From NCBI RefSeq assembly GCF_003286085.1, contig NW_020825313.1, forward strand, positions 1,302,001-1,366,000: 64,000 nucleotides of DNA, in the 5' to 3' direction. Made by a program: the position numbers and the translations under genes. This DNA is from Drosophila persimilis (taxonomy: Eukaryota; Arthropoda; Insecta; Diptera; Drosophilidae). How positions within the stretch are numbered: position 1 is the stretch's first letter; every line of letters begins with the position of its first letter. The notes under the pieces are model-generated. The model searched no databases. It saw only the letters and a program-made list of their open reading frames with translations, and had not been told where the DNA came from. This document shows, piece by piece, positions 23,481-33,815 of the stretch.

Positions 23481-24700
23481 TACAACTCGCTTAGTTGGTT
23501 TCGAAGGGACTTGATTGGGACAGAATGAAAATAATAGCTCATCCGAAGTGGGATTCCATGCTAAACCTAGCGTCTTGGTTACATCGCTGCCATCAGTAAA
23601 TTTAACAAATGTTTCCCTATCTTCATGGGGTGTTTGATCGAGTACAGATGTATGGTTGGCACACCATTTCCTGATCTTGAAATTTCCTTTGGCTAAGAGT
23701 CCTGTCACCTGGCGAATTATTTCCAGCACCTCATTTGTAGTATCTCCCCCCGTTAGCAAATCATCCACGTAAAAGTCCCGCAGCACAACTTCAGAGCCAC
23801 TTGGATATGACGAACTCTCGTCTGCCGCTAGTTGGTGCATAGAACGGACGGCCAGAAATGCTGCTGGTTTCGTTCCATAGGTCACGGTATCCAGCTTGAA
23901 TTTTCTTAGCTCCTCGAGGGGTGAGTCACGCCAAAGTATGCACTGCAGAAAACTATTTTGGGGCGAGACACGGACGCATCTATACATTTTACAAATGTCA
24001 CCAGTCAATGCTATACGAACGGTACGAAATCAAAGAAGAGTCGTAACTAACTTTTGCTGAATTGTTGGGCCTGACATCAATATATCGTTGAGGAAATATC
24101 CTGTAGATGTACAAGCGGATCCGTCGAAAACTACTCGAAGTTTTGTGGTGGTTTTGTCTTCTCTTAAGACGCAGGGATGAGGAAGAAAAAATTTGCATTG
24201 TATAAGTGCGTCACTTTTGACAGGGGACATGTGATTCAAATCGACGTATTCCTTTATAAATGCGGCGTATTGGGCCTTGAGAAGTGGTTTGCGAACCAAC
24301 TTGCGCTCTAGATTGAGGAATCGCCGATATGCTTATTGATAAGAATCTCCAAGAAGACTGTCACTCAGCTTTAAAGGCAATTGAAAGCAGTACTCGCCAC
24401 TTGGAAGCCGACCGCAATGTTTTTTGAAATGTTCCTCGCAAGCAATTTCCTCCTTTGTTGCTTCTGTAGCGGGACCGTGGCAGTTTTCCACTTCCCAGAA
24501 CCTTCTCACTAGCTCATCCAAACCAACGGTAGGCGTTTGACTCAATTCCGACGAACTAGAGGCAGCTAGGAGCACTGAGCTGTGGGAGTAATGACCTCCA
24601 CCTGGGACAACCCAGCCGAGACGGGTTTCTTGTATTATAGGAAGTCCCCTCTCCAATTTGATCTGTCCAACGCATAAAATATCGCAAATATCGCAGTACA
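23436..24700 (-). pseudogene. Element B reverse transcriptase region, interrupted
   Basis: 24815-24333 carries LCVGQIKLERGLPIIQETR and the post-protease linker, and ends at a stop after LGDSYQ. 24299-24030 carries YVDLNHMSPV and TTTKLRVVFDGSA (RT blocks 1-2), then shifts. 24008-23436 carries TGDICKMYRCV, LDTVTYGTKPAAFLAVR and the catalytic FYVDDLLTGGD, then LGLAWNPTSDELLF. After PTKRVVL, at about 23480, the sequence jumps into the region between RNase H and integrase, so RNase H has been deleted. Confidence 0.88.
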
Positions 24701-26442
24701 TCGATGCGCTGAGATTTGTTGAAGTGTGGGTCAGCAAGGCTGATATTGGCTGGCATTTCCCATTTGGATACATCAAATGAAGAAGCAGGCTGGTTTCCTG
24801 TAATACGTGGAGCAACGAGAGCTGTGAGACTCGTGAAGTAATCGGAAGTCCTGGATTGAATGACCAAATTAACTGAACCTTCCGTGTGAAATGCAGAATC
24901 AGCGCCGAGACCCGATACTGATACCGACCCTTTGGCTCGTTTCAGCTGAAGCTTCTGAGCAAAGCGAGAGGTTATTAAATTAATCTGAGAGCCTGAATCC
25001 AGAAGAGCCCGGCAAGGAAGAAGATCACCAAATCGACTCTTTATCATAATGACTGTCGTGGCTAGAAGCACTACGTCTGAGCTAAGATTCTGAGCAGGAG
25101 GCGAGCATGGTGATGAAGCGGCAACAAGAAAACTTGAAAGATTGGGGCCTGAGCATGAGTTTGTCTTAATAGGAGACGTAGTAGTGTTTGCAGGTTCCGT
25201 GTTAACTGACGTAGGCAGCGGATTGTTGATATGTAAAAGGGTATGATGCTTTTCACCGCACGTGCGACAAGAGCCTGAACTGCAGGAGGTATTCCGATGT
25301 CCCTTCTTCAAACAGTTGAAGCAAACTCTAAGCTTCCTTGCCTCTCTAAGACGCAAAGATGGCGAAAGGTTTCCAAAGCGAGTGCAGCTGTAAATGTTAT
25401 GCCCTTTATTATCACAGAACACGCATTCCAATACGATTGTATTTGTAGCAACAAGACTGTGTTTTGAATGAGTGATTCGTTTATGTTTTCCAACCTGACT
25501 GCTATGGATTTGAATCAACATAGCTTGATCCATGGTCTCCATGGCTTGACATCTCCTCTCCAAAAAAGCCGAAAAATGGTCCCATGTTGGTATGACGTTA
25601 GGGGGCGACAGCTCCTCCCATTTGGTCCTGGTATCAGAGTCGAGATACTTGTATGTGGAGTGAACGATGATGCATCCTACTATTTCCTCCATGGTACCCA
25701 TCGGCCTAAGCGCTCTCATGTGAGAATGAAGCTTGTCCGATAAAGTACGTAGCTTTGTAGTTGACCCATCTTCAACCTTCTCAAGCCTCAGAATCTCAGC
25801 GACCTGTGCCTGAAAGATTAAACGTTTATTATTGAAACGATTGTTTAAAATGTCCAATGCAATATCATAATTGCTCTCCGATACTTCCAAAGAGCGAACA
25901 TCCTCCAGGGCAGGTCCATCCAAACATGAGCGCAGGTGCTGGAACTTCTCAATCTTTGATAGAAAGGGCTCCTGATCTATTACTGTGCTAAACATCGAGT
26001 AAAAGTCTGCCCACTTAGTATAACCTCCACGGAAAGTGGGAAGTTTAATGTCAGGAATATGATATCGTGACCGTACATTTCCGGAGGCAGTAACGTTGAG
26101 CTCGGGTCGTATCGTTGAGTGATGCGGCATGTTCTGGGTAGTCCTGCGGAGTGCTGAGCGAATACGAACTTCGATTTCCATTGCCAAATCCTCAAAAGGG
26201 TTGCTTAAGTCGCTGCCAATTTCGCTTACATCAAGCTCTTCTAAATAAGAATGAGTAACATTAAATGAGTCGGACATTTTTTCCAAGAATTTTAAATGAA
26301 CACTTAGCGCATCTTTACTGATTGGGTTGTTTCCATCATTCAATATCGTCTCTCGAAGTGAAACGGCTTTGTTGTATATTGAGAGTGCCTTTAGTTTGTA
26401 AAAACACACTCTGTTTTCCGGCAAGTCATTAGACTCATCCAT
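24700..26442 (-). pseudogene. Element B gag and protease, open to the protease end
   Basis: The start is set at 26442 (MDESNDLPENR), preceded by a short in-frame leader without family character. Gag shows the DUF1759-type FRGGYTKWADFYSMF and IEKFQHLRSCLDGPAL. The knuckle pair is CVFCDNKGHNIYSC and CFNCLKKGHRNTSC, followed by CRTCGEKHHTLLH. The protease has CRALLDSGSQINLITSRFAQK. The frame is good for about 580 residues and is lost after QRIDVL, near 24700. This is the best preserved part of B. Confidence 0.9.
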
Positions 26443-26680
26443 TTTCGACAGGCAGCAGCGAGCAGAGCACAAAGAAGAATCGAAGAACAAACCGTTTGAT
26501 TTTTTTTTGGTATGCAAGCACAAGTGCAGCGAACCCGAAGCCGCTAATGCACGTTGCTGTATTAGTGCTTGTAAGCAAGCGCGCGACGAAATGGGAACTA
26601 ACCGCTTCGCGTTCGAACAGTTATGTTAAGTGGATAATTTTCACTGTTTATAATTGTTTATTTCTAAATTGTTATTGACG

Positions 26681-26698
26681 ATCACGTCGGGGTCACCA
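26681..26698 (-). other. Primer-binding site of element B (tRNA-Trp type)
   Basis: ATCACGTCGGGGTCACCA in plus reading equals the 3' end of Drosophila tRNA-Trp as I remember it, two bases away from the 5' LTR at 26701. It fixes the orientation of B as minus. Confidence 0.75.
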
Positions 26699-26700
26699 AA

Positions 26701-27059
26701 TGTTGAGGCAACGAGCTTTTTTTGCTGACTATGATTGTTCAATAATTTCACGAATTAATAATTTCCGAAACGTTACGGACAAAAAAGGTCTGTTCTCCAA
26801 CTATATTAAGCGGTAACTGCTAGAGCAGGCGCAGCTGCTGACGGCTTAGCGACGGCATAGGAAGGAAAATAGGAAAAGATAACAAGAGCGAGCATAGATA
26901 AAGACTAGATGAATAAATGAGAGCATGTTGCTGAGCGAGCATAGATAAAGCTACGCTTACGTTACGTTAGTTTAGTTTAATGACAAAAATGGAAAGGAAA
27001 GTAAATTGATAGGCAATAGAACGATGGTACAAAATTTACACACGGGCTTCGCCCGAACA
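26701..27059 (-). repeat. 5' LTR of element B
   Basis: 359 bp, starting TGTTGAGGCAACG and ending GCCCGAACA in plus reading, flanked on the right by the target duplication ATGCA (27060-27064). It is about as long as, and very similar to, the LTR at 18307. Confidence 0.92.
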
Positions 27060-27220
27060 ATGCATATAAATATTCCAGCCGCACTTTAACTGAATTTTCA
27101 CTTTTAGCTGTTTTTCAACGGGCACCCAAATGTATATGTTGGTATTTAAACTACACAACAACAAAATATTGTATAATTAATAAGTGTTTTTAACGGAACT
27201 AGATTAAGCAATGTTCTTAG

Positions 27221-27537
27221 ATCACGTCGGGGGGTCACCATTGTTTGAGATGCCAAGCTTTTTTGGCACCTATTTGTTTCCAAAATAAAAAGGAGAACTA
27301 GGTTAAACTTTATAATATTTATTTGATTTTGTGGCTGAGCTGAACTCGATTGCTTGCTAGGGCCAGATAGGTAAGAGGTATGCAACCGATGCGCAGAGGG
27401 GTTAGCATGGAACTAAAAGACGAAGGCGGCAGATCAAATATGATTGCCGAAGTGGCGGCGGCTCAGCAAGGTAATTGCCGCAGTGGCGGAGGCAGAGAGC
27501 CCCTTTAGCGGGAGAGCGCTGCAGCTCTGCAGAACGA
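27221..27537 (-). mobile_element. Element A primer-binding site and truncated 5' LTR
   Basis: ATCACGTCGG at 27221 and GGTCACCA at 27240 match the tRNA-Trp type site of B except for two extra G's. The LTR starts at 27242 (TGTTTGAGATGCC). It matches the 3' LTR from GCTTGCTAGGG (27355) onward, until GCAGAACG near 27537, where the sequence switches to a plus-strand LTR of the same family. Confidence 0.8.
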
Positions 27538-28660
27538 TTTTATGTCTATGAATCGTGCTCTTTCTCTTGTTTTGATTTTGATTGCTGTTTGCTAGCATAG
27601 TTAGTTTATAGATTTATAAAGCAAAAATGAACTACCTATGTAATGCAAACGCTGACGTTCGGTAGCGCTGCTGCGCTCTCTCGTTTGCTGGGCTCTCTTT
27701 AGCTGGCGTAACATAAAAATTATAACGTTTAACTCTAATCGTTTTAATCAGCTTTGAAATAGATAGTTTCCAAAAAGCTTGGCATCTCAATCATTGGTGA
27801 CCCCGATGTGATAGAAATACATTGGTAAATCTCGTTTCACTCAAAAACATATTGATTGACAATACTTTCGTTGCTGTGTAGTTTACATACCAACAAATAC
27901 ATTTGGTGCACAATAAAAAACAGTTTAAAGTGCAAGTTCAGTGGGAGTGCGGCCGTGTGAGATTCCGTTAACTTAAGCGTCGAATCTCTCATTCTCTGCA
28001 CAGCTGAAGCCGTGGGTCTTGACTTTTCGTGTCTTTCTTTCTCGCTTTCTCTAGGGTACATCGGAGATTAAGTGGTATTCCATGTTTCGTCGCATTGCAC
28101 ACCATTTAGCATGGACAACGATCTGAATACAGCGAAAGCGGAACATGGCATCGAGCGGCATCGAGAAGCTCCAACATTTTCGCTCTTACCTCACTGATGC
28201 GGTTTTTGATTTGGCTCGATCGTTGGAGCTCTCCAGTGACAATTATCGTGCGGCTCTAGATAAACTCCATAACCATTTAAATAAAAACGATTTGTTTTTT
28301 AGGCACACATCAAGAATATTCTAGGTATCAAGAGGGTAGACTCGCCTTTTGTTAAAAGGCTTCGACAATTTTTGGATGCAGTCAATTTACAAATGCGAGC
28401 GTTGAAGACATTGGGAACTGCCGAGGAAATCTCAGGATTCATGAGCATAGACGTGCTGCTTCAGAAGTTGGATTCTAAGACGCAAGACAAGTGGGAGGAG
28501 CACACTTTATCGGATGCTCTACCTACAGCTGAAGCATTTTTCGAAATCTGCAGCACCGCTGTCAAAAGATGGAAAAGATGGCTATCTACGTCACCCTTGA
28601 TCAAGTTGTGCATAAAAATCATACCAAGCATTTTTCTACGGTTAAGCTAGGATGGGGATG
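27538..28660 (+). mobile_element. Element A2: plus-strand relative of A (LTR end, primer site, gag)
   Basis: The 5' LTR part (27538-27793) ends GGCATCTCAATCA. One base later comes TGGTGACCCCGATGTGAT (27795-27812), a tRNA-Trp type primer site with one mismatch. The leader ends at the gag Met 28111 (MDND). A large internal gag deletion follows at once, then GIEKLQHFRSYLTDAV, LHNHLNKN, and the open piece 28372-28650 (MDAVNLQMRALKTLGTAEE), nearly identical to A gag. The element is cut at about 28665 by a LINE fragment. A and A2 therefore face each other head-to-head through broken LTRs. Confidence 0.85.
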
Positions 28661-28665
28661 GGATG

Positions 28666-29590
28666 CTAATAGCAGTCTACTAGAGTAAGATGGGAGTCTC
28701 ACAACCGCATCCCACTTAAGGACCCGCAGAGCAAAAAGTTAACAGTTTTTGTGTACTGATTTTATACGGTCCTGGTGTACTTTGTACTGTGAGCACCACA
28801 CAGGAGCCTTTTTTCAAGATCAGACGAACTAGCGAGGTATAGAGAGTCTTTGTTATTTAGGAGTCGTCAAATTCCTTTGACCACCTCTTTGTAAACGCAA
28901 GCACGCCCATGGCCTTATTTACCATGGTATAAATGTGTGCAGAAAACTTAAGCTCTAATTTAACACCAAGATCATTTATCACGGTAATTCTCTCAAGAGA
29001 TCCACCAAATAGGGTAATGGGAGCCAATAAGGGGCTAGAACGATGAAATGTCATAGCTTTGCATTTCGAGGCATTAAGGTGTAACAAGTTTGCACGAGGA
29101 TCGATTTGCAAGCGAGAATGAAGTATGGGGCCTAGATGGCTGCCCTGTGGTACTCCCGAAGAAACCTTTACTGGAGAAGAGAGTGAGTTTTTGAAGAAGA
29201 CTCTTTGAGATCTGGAACAAAGATAGCTAGAAATTCATCTCAGGAGGTTTGACAGGAACCCTAAAAGGTCAAGTTTATGTGCTGAAAGGGAATGGTTTAC
29301 AGAGTCCAATGCTTGACTAAAGTCGGTGTAAATAACATCTGTCTGTAAGTTACCTTGAAAGAGGTAAACTCTAACATGTTCGTGGTGGTTGATCGCCGCC
29401 TTATAAATCCATGCTGAGTTGGAGATATAAGTTACTTGCAAAGATGTTGCAAGTGCGGAGTTAAAACCTTCTCAAATATTTTGGGAATAGCGGGTAACTT
29501 TTCTATACCTCAATAATTTATATAATTATAAACGATTCCTTCCAGATTGGGGGAATTCCTTCCTGAAACCCCGTCTGGACCCGGCGATCG
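28666..29590 (-). pseudogene. Inverted fragment of the CR1/jockey-like LINE
   Basis: The minus strand matches the LINE at 10803-11905 in inverted order. 29441-29235 reads YTDFSQALDSVNHSL, and 29111-28857 reads NLLHLNASKCKAMTFHRSS and LGVKLELKFSAH. Stops and small deletions, including loss around the ADD box, disable it. Ends match interior LINE points, so this is a rearranged or truncated piece, not a full insertion. Confidence 0.85.
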
Positions 29591-29644
29591 AGGCTCGATT
29601 CTCCAACGACGAGATTGATGGTCCGTAGTGTCCGTCGCAAGAAA

Positions 29645-30776
29645 AACGAGGGGGAACGTTGTGAGTTGCTGCGGACACCGCAACTCTACAGTTATACCCG
29701 ATACTAAGTCAGTATGGCTCTCCTCCGGCAGACGCCGCTAATATTAAACGACACGACAAAGAATGCGTGCGAGAGAGACAGAAAATCAGTCTGAGCGTGA
29801 CGTCGGGCGCTGCGTAGCCACTGCAAATTGATTTGTTCCTTTTGGCTACAAAAATTATCTGATCTGATCCAAATTCAGCAACCGGATAGATATAGTCATT
29901 CTCTATGATTCTGCGTTTTTAGTTTTCTCGAATCTTCAATATTGTGGATGCAACAGATTTTCGTCCTTTGTGGGGGCGGGGCGAAATTCTGAGATATACG
30001 TTTTATAGTGACATCTTAAAGGAGTGTGTGTACCAAATTTGGTTACTCTAGCCTTAATAGTCTCTGAGATTTGTGGTTGCCTCAGATTTTCGTCCTTTGC
30101 GGGGGCGGAAGGGGGTGTGGCGAAATTTTGACACAAAACGGTCAAGGTCCGATATCACAGGAGTGTGGATACCAAATTTGGTTGCTCTAGCTGATATGGG
30201 TTCTGAGATCCTTGAACTCATATTTTGCAATTGGCAAAACCGACCATGAAACCTGTGTGTTAGAGTGAGACAGAGCAAGAAAGAGTGAAATTGTTTTCGT
30301 GATTCTGGCTGTAATAATTATACGATCTGGTTCAGATTTTGCACTCTAGAAGATATAGTCATCTTCTACGGTTCTGCGTTTTTAGTTTTCTCGTATCGTC
30401 GAAATTGTGGATGCCACAGATTTTCGCCCTTTGTGGGGGCGGAAGTGGGCGGGGCAAAGTTTTGAAATATTTTTGGAGCAGTGACATATCACAGAAGTCT
30501 GGATCCAAAACATCGTTGCTCTAGCTCTTATAGTCTTTGAGCATTAGGCGCTGAAGGGGACGGACAGACGGACATACGGACAGACGGACAGACGGACAGA
30601 CGGACGGACGGACAGACGGACAGACAGACATGGCTCAATCGACTCGGCTATTGATGCTGATCAAGAATATATATACTTTATGGGGTCGGAAACGATTCCT
30701 TCTGGACGTTACACACATACACTTTTACCACAAATCTAATATACCCCAATACTCATTTTGAGTATCGGGTATAAAA
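29645..30776. repeat. DINE-1/mini-me-like non-autonomous repeat, copy 1
   Basis: About 1.1 kb without coding capacity. TATACCCGATACT near the left end (29693-29705) is matched inverted by AGTATCGGGTATA at the right end (30761-30773). A perfect hairpin, ATACTCA-TTT-TGAGTAT, lies at 30749-30765. A GACGGACA-type (GTCY) microsatellite spans about 30558-30630. Three diverged copies of an AGATTTTCGTCCTTTG-GGGGGCGG motif occur at 29955, 30084 and 30418. Terminal hairpin plus GTCY microsatellite fits the DINE-1/mini-me group of Helentron-derived repeats; the assignment is from memory of those features. Confidence 0.6.
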
Positions 30777-31300
30777 AGACCGATGGGTTTCGTGGTATAT
30801 ATATATATATATTTTTTTTTTTCAATTCCATTTAATTGCTCGTATTTACAAATTATTTTATACTTAAAGCAAACTATATTATAAGTTAGGCTATGCAAGC
30901 CCAACATGTGTAGTACGGCCGCTAAGCAATGCTTCACACATGTATATATATTAGGTGTGTGTATTTATTTCGGGATTCGCGCGGTAGTTCGGCCCGTTGA
31001 AGCGGGGATGCAAATAAAGAGAAAAATATATATTTATAAACGATAGGGTATATAAATACGATATGAGAAATAATGAAATTAATATATATAAAAAAAATAA
31101 AAATTATCAACGGGGTCTGACGACAGACCAGCGATCAGCAATGAAAATCCAAAACAAAATTAAAATACATTTTTTTGTTCGGTTATGTTGGTCAGTGTAC
31201 TTGTTGATGAAGCTCCAATGCATTAGCGAAATGCATGGAATGCGAGCAATGCAAGCTTAAAGCGGAATTGTCAACTATATATTTAAAAAATATATAAATT
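30777..31300. other. AT-rich spacer, no gene recognised
   Basis: Contains an (AT)n run at 30797-30812 followed by a T-run, and scattered TATATA stretches. It could include an LTR or leader of the gypsy remnant to its right, but I see no terminal motifs that prove it. Confidence 0.4.
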
Positions 31301-32091
31301 TTGCGTGAATTTGCTCAGGGAAAAAATTCGGTGAAATGCTTCCTGACCTTCTCGGAACGAAATAGGCTTTACTCGTAAATACAATATTGCCATGGTTATC
31401 TTTTCGGATGAGCGCTAGATTGTGCGACATAGATACCGGTACAACGGGTTTTTCGAGTAATTGTAACTCCTTCAGAAGCTTTTAGTCCGATCCAGAAAGG
31501 ATACTTCGGCATACCTGCGCATATCCTTGGGATTACTAATAATAGCGGAAACTAACAGTCTACAGTTATTTTTACAGTTATATTACAGTTATCATAATGT
31601 TTTCTAAAACGCTGGATTCGTTTTGGGACTTAATGTGGTTCTTCATTCAAAATTATTTGTCACACCTCTAAATACTTATTAGTCCGTTCGTGACACGGTA
31701 AAAACCTACAACTCCTCTATACGATCATATCCTTTTCCCTTATTTTATGAAAACAAGAAGCCAAACCCTTCTTGTCTCGAGCTATGTCAACAGGCAAGGT
31801 TAATTGTGGTTTTTCGGGGGCATCCGATTTTTATTGGTTGCACCCTTCTAAAGGTTTTCCGAAGCTCTACGAATATATGGATGGAACTGCGGCTTATAGA
31901 CATTCGGAGCTCCACACCCGTAATAAAATATAGATAGGCATCTGCTAGACAATATTCCCGCACATGTCAAAGCTCCTCACAATTCCAAGAAGTGCGCTTA
32001 GCCGTCAAACTTTGAATGGCCCCTATGCTAATATTCTCCTCCTCCTCTGGATCGCTTTCTGGAAGCGATTCCTTCACGCTGTATATCTGAC
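31300..32091 (-). pseudogene. Ty3/gypsy gag C-terminus and protease start, decayed
   Basis: On the minus strand, near 32040-31930, an acidic ESDPEEEENISIGAI stretch leads to SWNCEE and, after a frame change, CGAPNVYKPQ, which is the two-knuckle end of a gypsy-group gag. Farther on (31560-31480), NPKDMRRYAEVSFLDRT resembles the segment before a retropepsin active site, but the DSG/DTG itself is not found. Multiple stops. It lies precisely between the two DINE-1-like copies. Confidence 0.6.
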
Positions 32092-33187
32092 GTTGTGAGT
32101 TGCTGCGGACACCGCAACTCTACAGTTATACCCGATACTAAGTCAGTATGGCTCTCCTCCGGCAGACGCCGCTAATATTAAACGACACGACAAAGAATGC
32201 GTGCGAGAGAGACAGAAAATCAGTCTGAGCGTGACGTCGGGCGCTGCGTAGCCACTGCAAATTGATTTGTTCCTTTTGGCTAAAAAAATGGTCTGATCTG
32301 ATCCAGATTCAGCAATCTAATAGATATGGTCATTATCTATGATTCTGCGTTTTTAGTTTTCGCAAATCTGCAATATTGTGGATGCAACAGATTTTCGTCC
32401 TTTGTGGGGGCGGATGGGGGTGGGGCGAAATTCTGAGATATACGTTTTATAGTGACATCTTAAAGGAGTGTGTGCACCAAATTTGGTTACTCTAGCCTTA
32501 ATAGTCTCTGAGATTTGTGGTTGCCTCAGATTTTCGTCCTTTGCGGGGGCGGAAGGGGGTGTGGCGAAATTTGGACAGGAAACGGTCAAGGTCCGATATC
32601 ACAGGAGTGTGGATACCAAATTTGGTTGCTCTGGCTTTTATAGGTTCTGAGATCCTTGAACTCATATTTTGCAATTGGCAAAACCGACCATGAAACCTGT
32701 GTGTTAGAGTGAGACAGAGCGAGAAAGAGTGAAATTGTTTTCGTGATTCTGGCTGTAATAATTATACGATCTGGTTCAGATTTTGCACTCTAGAAGATAT
32801 AGTCATCTTCTACGGTTCTGCGTTTTTAGTTTTCTCGTATCGTCGAAATTGTGGATGCCACAGATTTTCGCCCTTTGTGGGGGCGGAAGTGGGCGGGGCA
32901 AAGTTTTGAAATATTTTTGGAGCAGTGACATATCACAGAAGTCTGGATCCAAAACATCGTTGCTCTAGCTCTTATAGTCTTTGAGCATTAGGCGCTGAAG
33001 GGGACGGACAGACGGACAGACGGACGGACGGACAGACAGACAGGGCTCAATCGACTCGGCTATTGATGCTGATCAAGAATATATATACTTTATAGGGTCG
33101 GAAACGATTCCTTCTGGACGTTACACACATCCACTTTTACCACAAATCTAATATACCCCAATACTCATTTTGAGTATCGGGTATAAA
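32092..33187. repeat. DINE-1/mini-me-like repeat, copy 2
   Basis: Same orientation and nearly the same sequence as copy 1, starting ACGTTGTGAG (32092) and ending GGGTATAAA. It keeps the inverted TATACCCGATACT / AGTATCGGGTATA termini and the 3' hairpin (33161-33177). Its GACGGACA microsatellite is shorter (about 33003-33043). An AT-rich run of about 36 bp separates it from the F LTR. Confidence 0.6.
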
Positions 33188-33223
33188 TATAAAATATATT
33201 AATATATATATATAGAATATATA

Positions 33224-33475
33224 TGTAGGGATCCTTGGTGGGCTCCCTACAAGTGAGTAAGAATCCGCTCCAGAAACTCCATCAAATATACGCCACACGT
33301 CGTTGTATTATATTTATTTTAATAAATGGTTACAAATAGGTTTCTTAGCATAGTTCTTTTCGCACGTCTGCTCGCTTCTGCAGTCGAACTCTTACTCCCT
33401 ATCGATATATCTTCCTCTACCCTTGACTATCCCTAGCGATAGATCGATACTCATTAAAGGGCTGCCAACCCTACA
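33224..33475 (-). repeat. 3' LTR of Ty3/gypsy element F
   Basis: 252 bp, starting TGTAGGGATCC and ending GCCAACCCTACA in plus reading, so 5'-TG...CA-3' in both. The first 28 bp form a hairpin (TGTAGGG with CCCTACA). It abuts the F integrase, whose reading frame ends 20 bp inside it. The matching 5' LTR is not in the window. Confidence 0.75.
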
Positions 33476-33815
33476 TTCGGCCGTCCTGACTCATCATTCG
33501 ACCCGAATGATTGAGACCACATCTTCATATACTCTGCCACCGTATTGGTCTTCAAAGGCCCTTCACCATCACCCACTTTCTCAACAATGTACCGTCCATG
33601 TCTTAGTTTACGCGTCACAATATAAGGACCCAAGAATCTTCCCTTTAGCTTCAATCCGGTTCCAAATTGGGTACGCTTAATAGCTACCATATCATTAACT
33701 TGGTACTCTTTTTCTGGTTTCCGGGACTTGTTGAACGACTTGCAATTTTCATTTTGTATCTGCACTATGTTATCTCTGGCTATCTTGCGAATTTCTTCTT
33801 TCTCCTGCTGCAGCT
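33454..33815 (-). pseudogene. Element F integrase C-terminus, cut off by E
   Basis: The minus strand reads NSRKPEKEYQVN-type linker, VAIKRTQFGTGLKLKGRFLGPYIV and GRYIVEKVGDGEGP, the GPY/F module at the end of many Ty3/gypsy integrases, ending at a stop inside the LTR. Its upstream part is at 48817 onward, 15 kb away. The AGCT at 33812-33815 is the left copy of E's target duplication. Confidence 0.88.

Larger units (their letters stand above)
18307..27059 (-). mobile_element. BEL/Pao element B inserted in A, internally rearranged
   Basis: Outer LTRs are 18307-18664 and 26701-27059. They begin TGTTGAG and end CCCGAACA in plus reading. ATGCA at 18302-18306 and 27060-27064 is the 5-bp target duplication usual for BEL/Pao. 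Inside, the minus strand carries primer site, gag, protease, RT, integrase and an LTR (21545-22031), then foreign D sequence (19937-21544), then a second B integrase end (18641-19936) and the true 3' LTR. The third LTR differs from the outer pair at several shared sites, so the outer two are the original pair. Confidence 0.88.
14114..27537 (-). mobile_element. BEL/Pao element A, split by element B and truncated at both LTRs
   Basis: Order on the minus strand: truncated 5' LTR (27242-27537), tRNA-Trp-type primer site (27221-27240), leader (27065-27220 and 18145-18306), gag start at 18144, gag, protease, RNase H end, integrase, 3' LTR (14114-14370). Element B interrupts the leader at 18306/27060, with ATGCA duplicated on both sides. 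The RT is missing. A's 3' LTR lacks about 110 bp at its outer end and the 5' LTR lacks its inner-facing end, so no target duplication of A itself survives. Frameshifts in gag and integrase show an old, dead copy. Confidence 0.88.

Noticed and set aside
30558..30630. Short regular GACGGACA repeats that could recall a CRISPR array
   Set aside because: There are no unique spacers, the period is 8 bp, and the context is a eukaryotic DINE-1-like repeat. It is a microsatellite.
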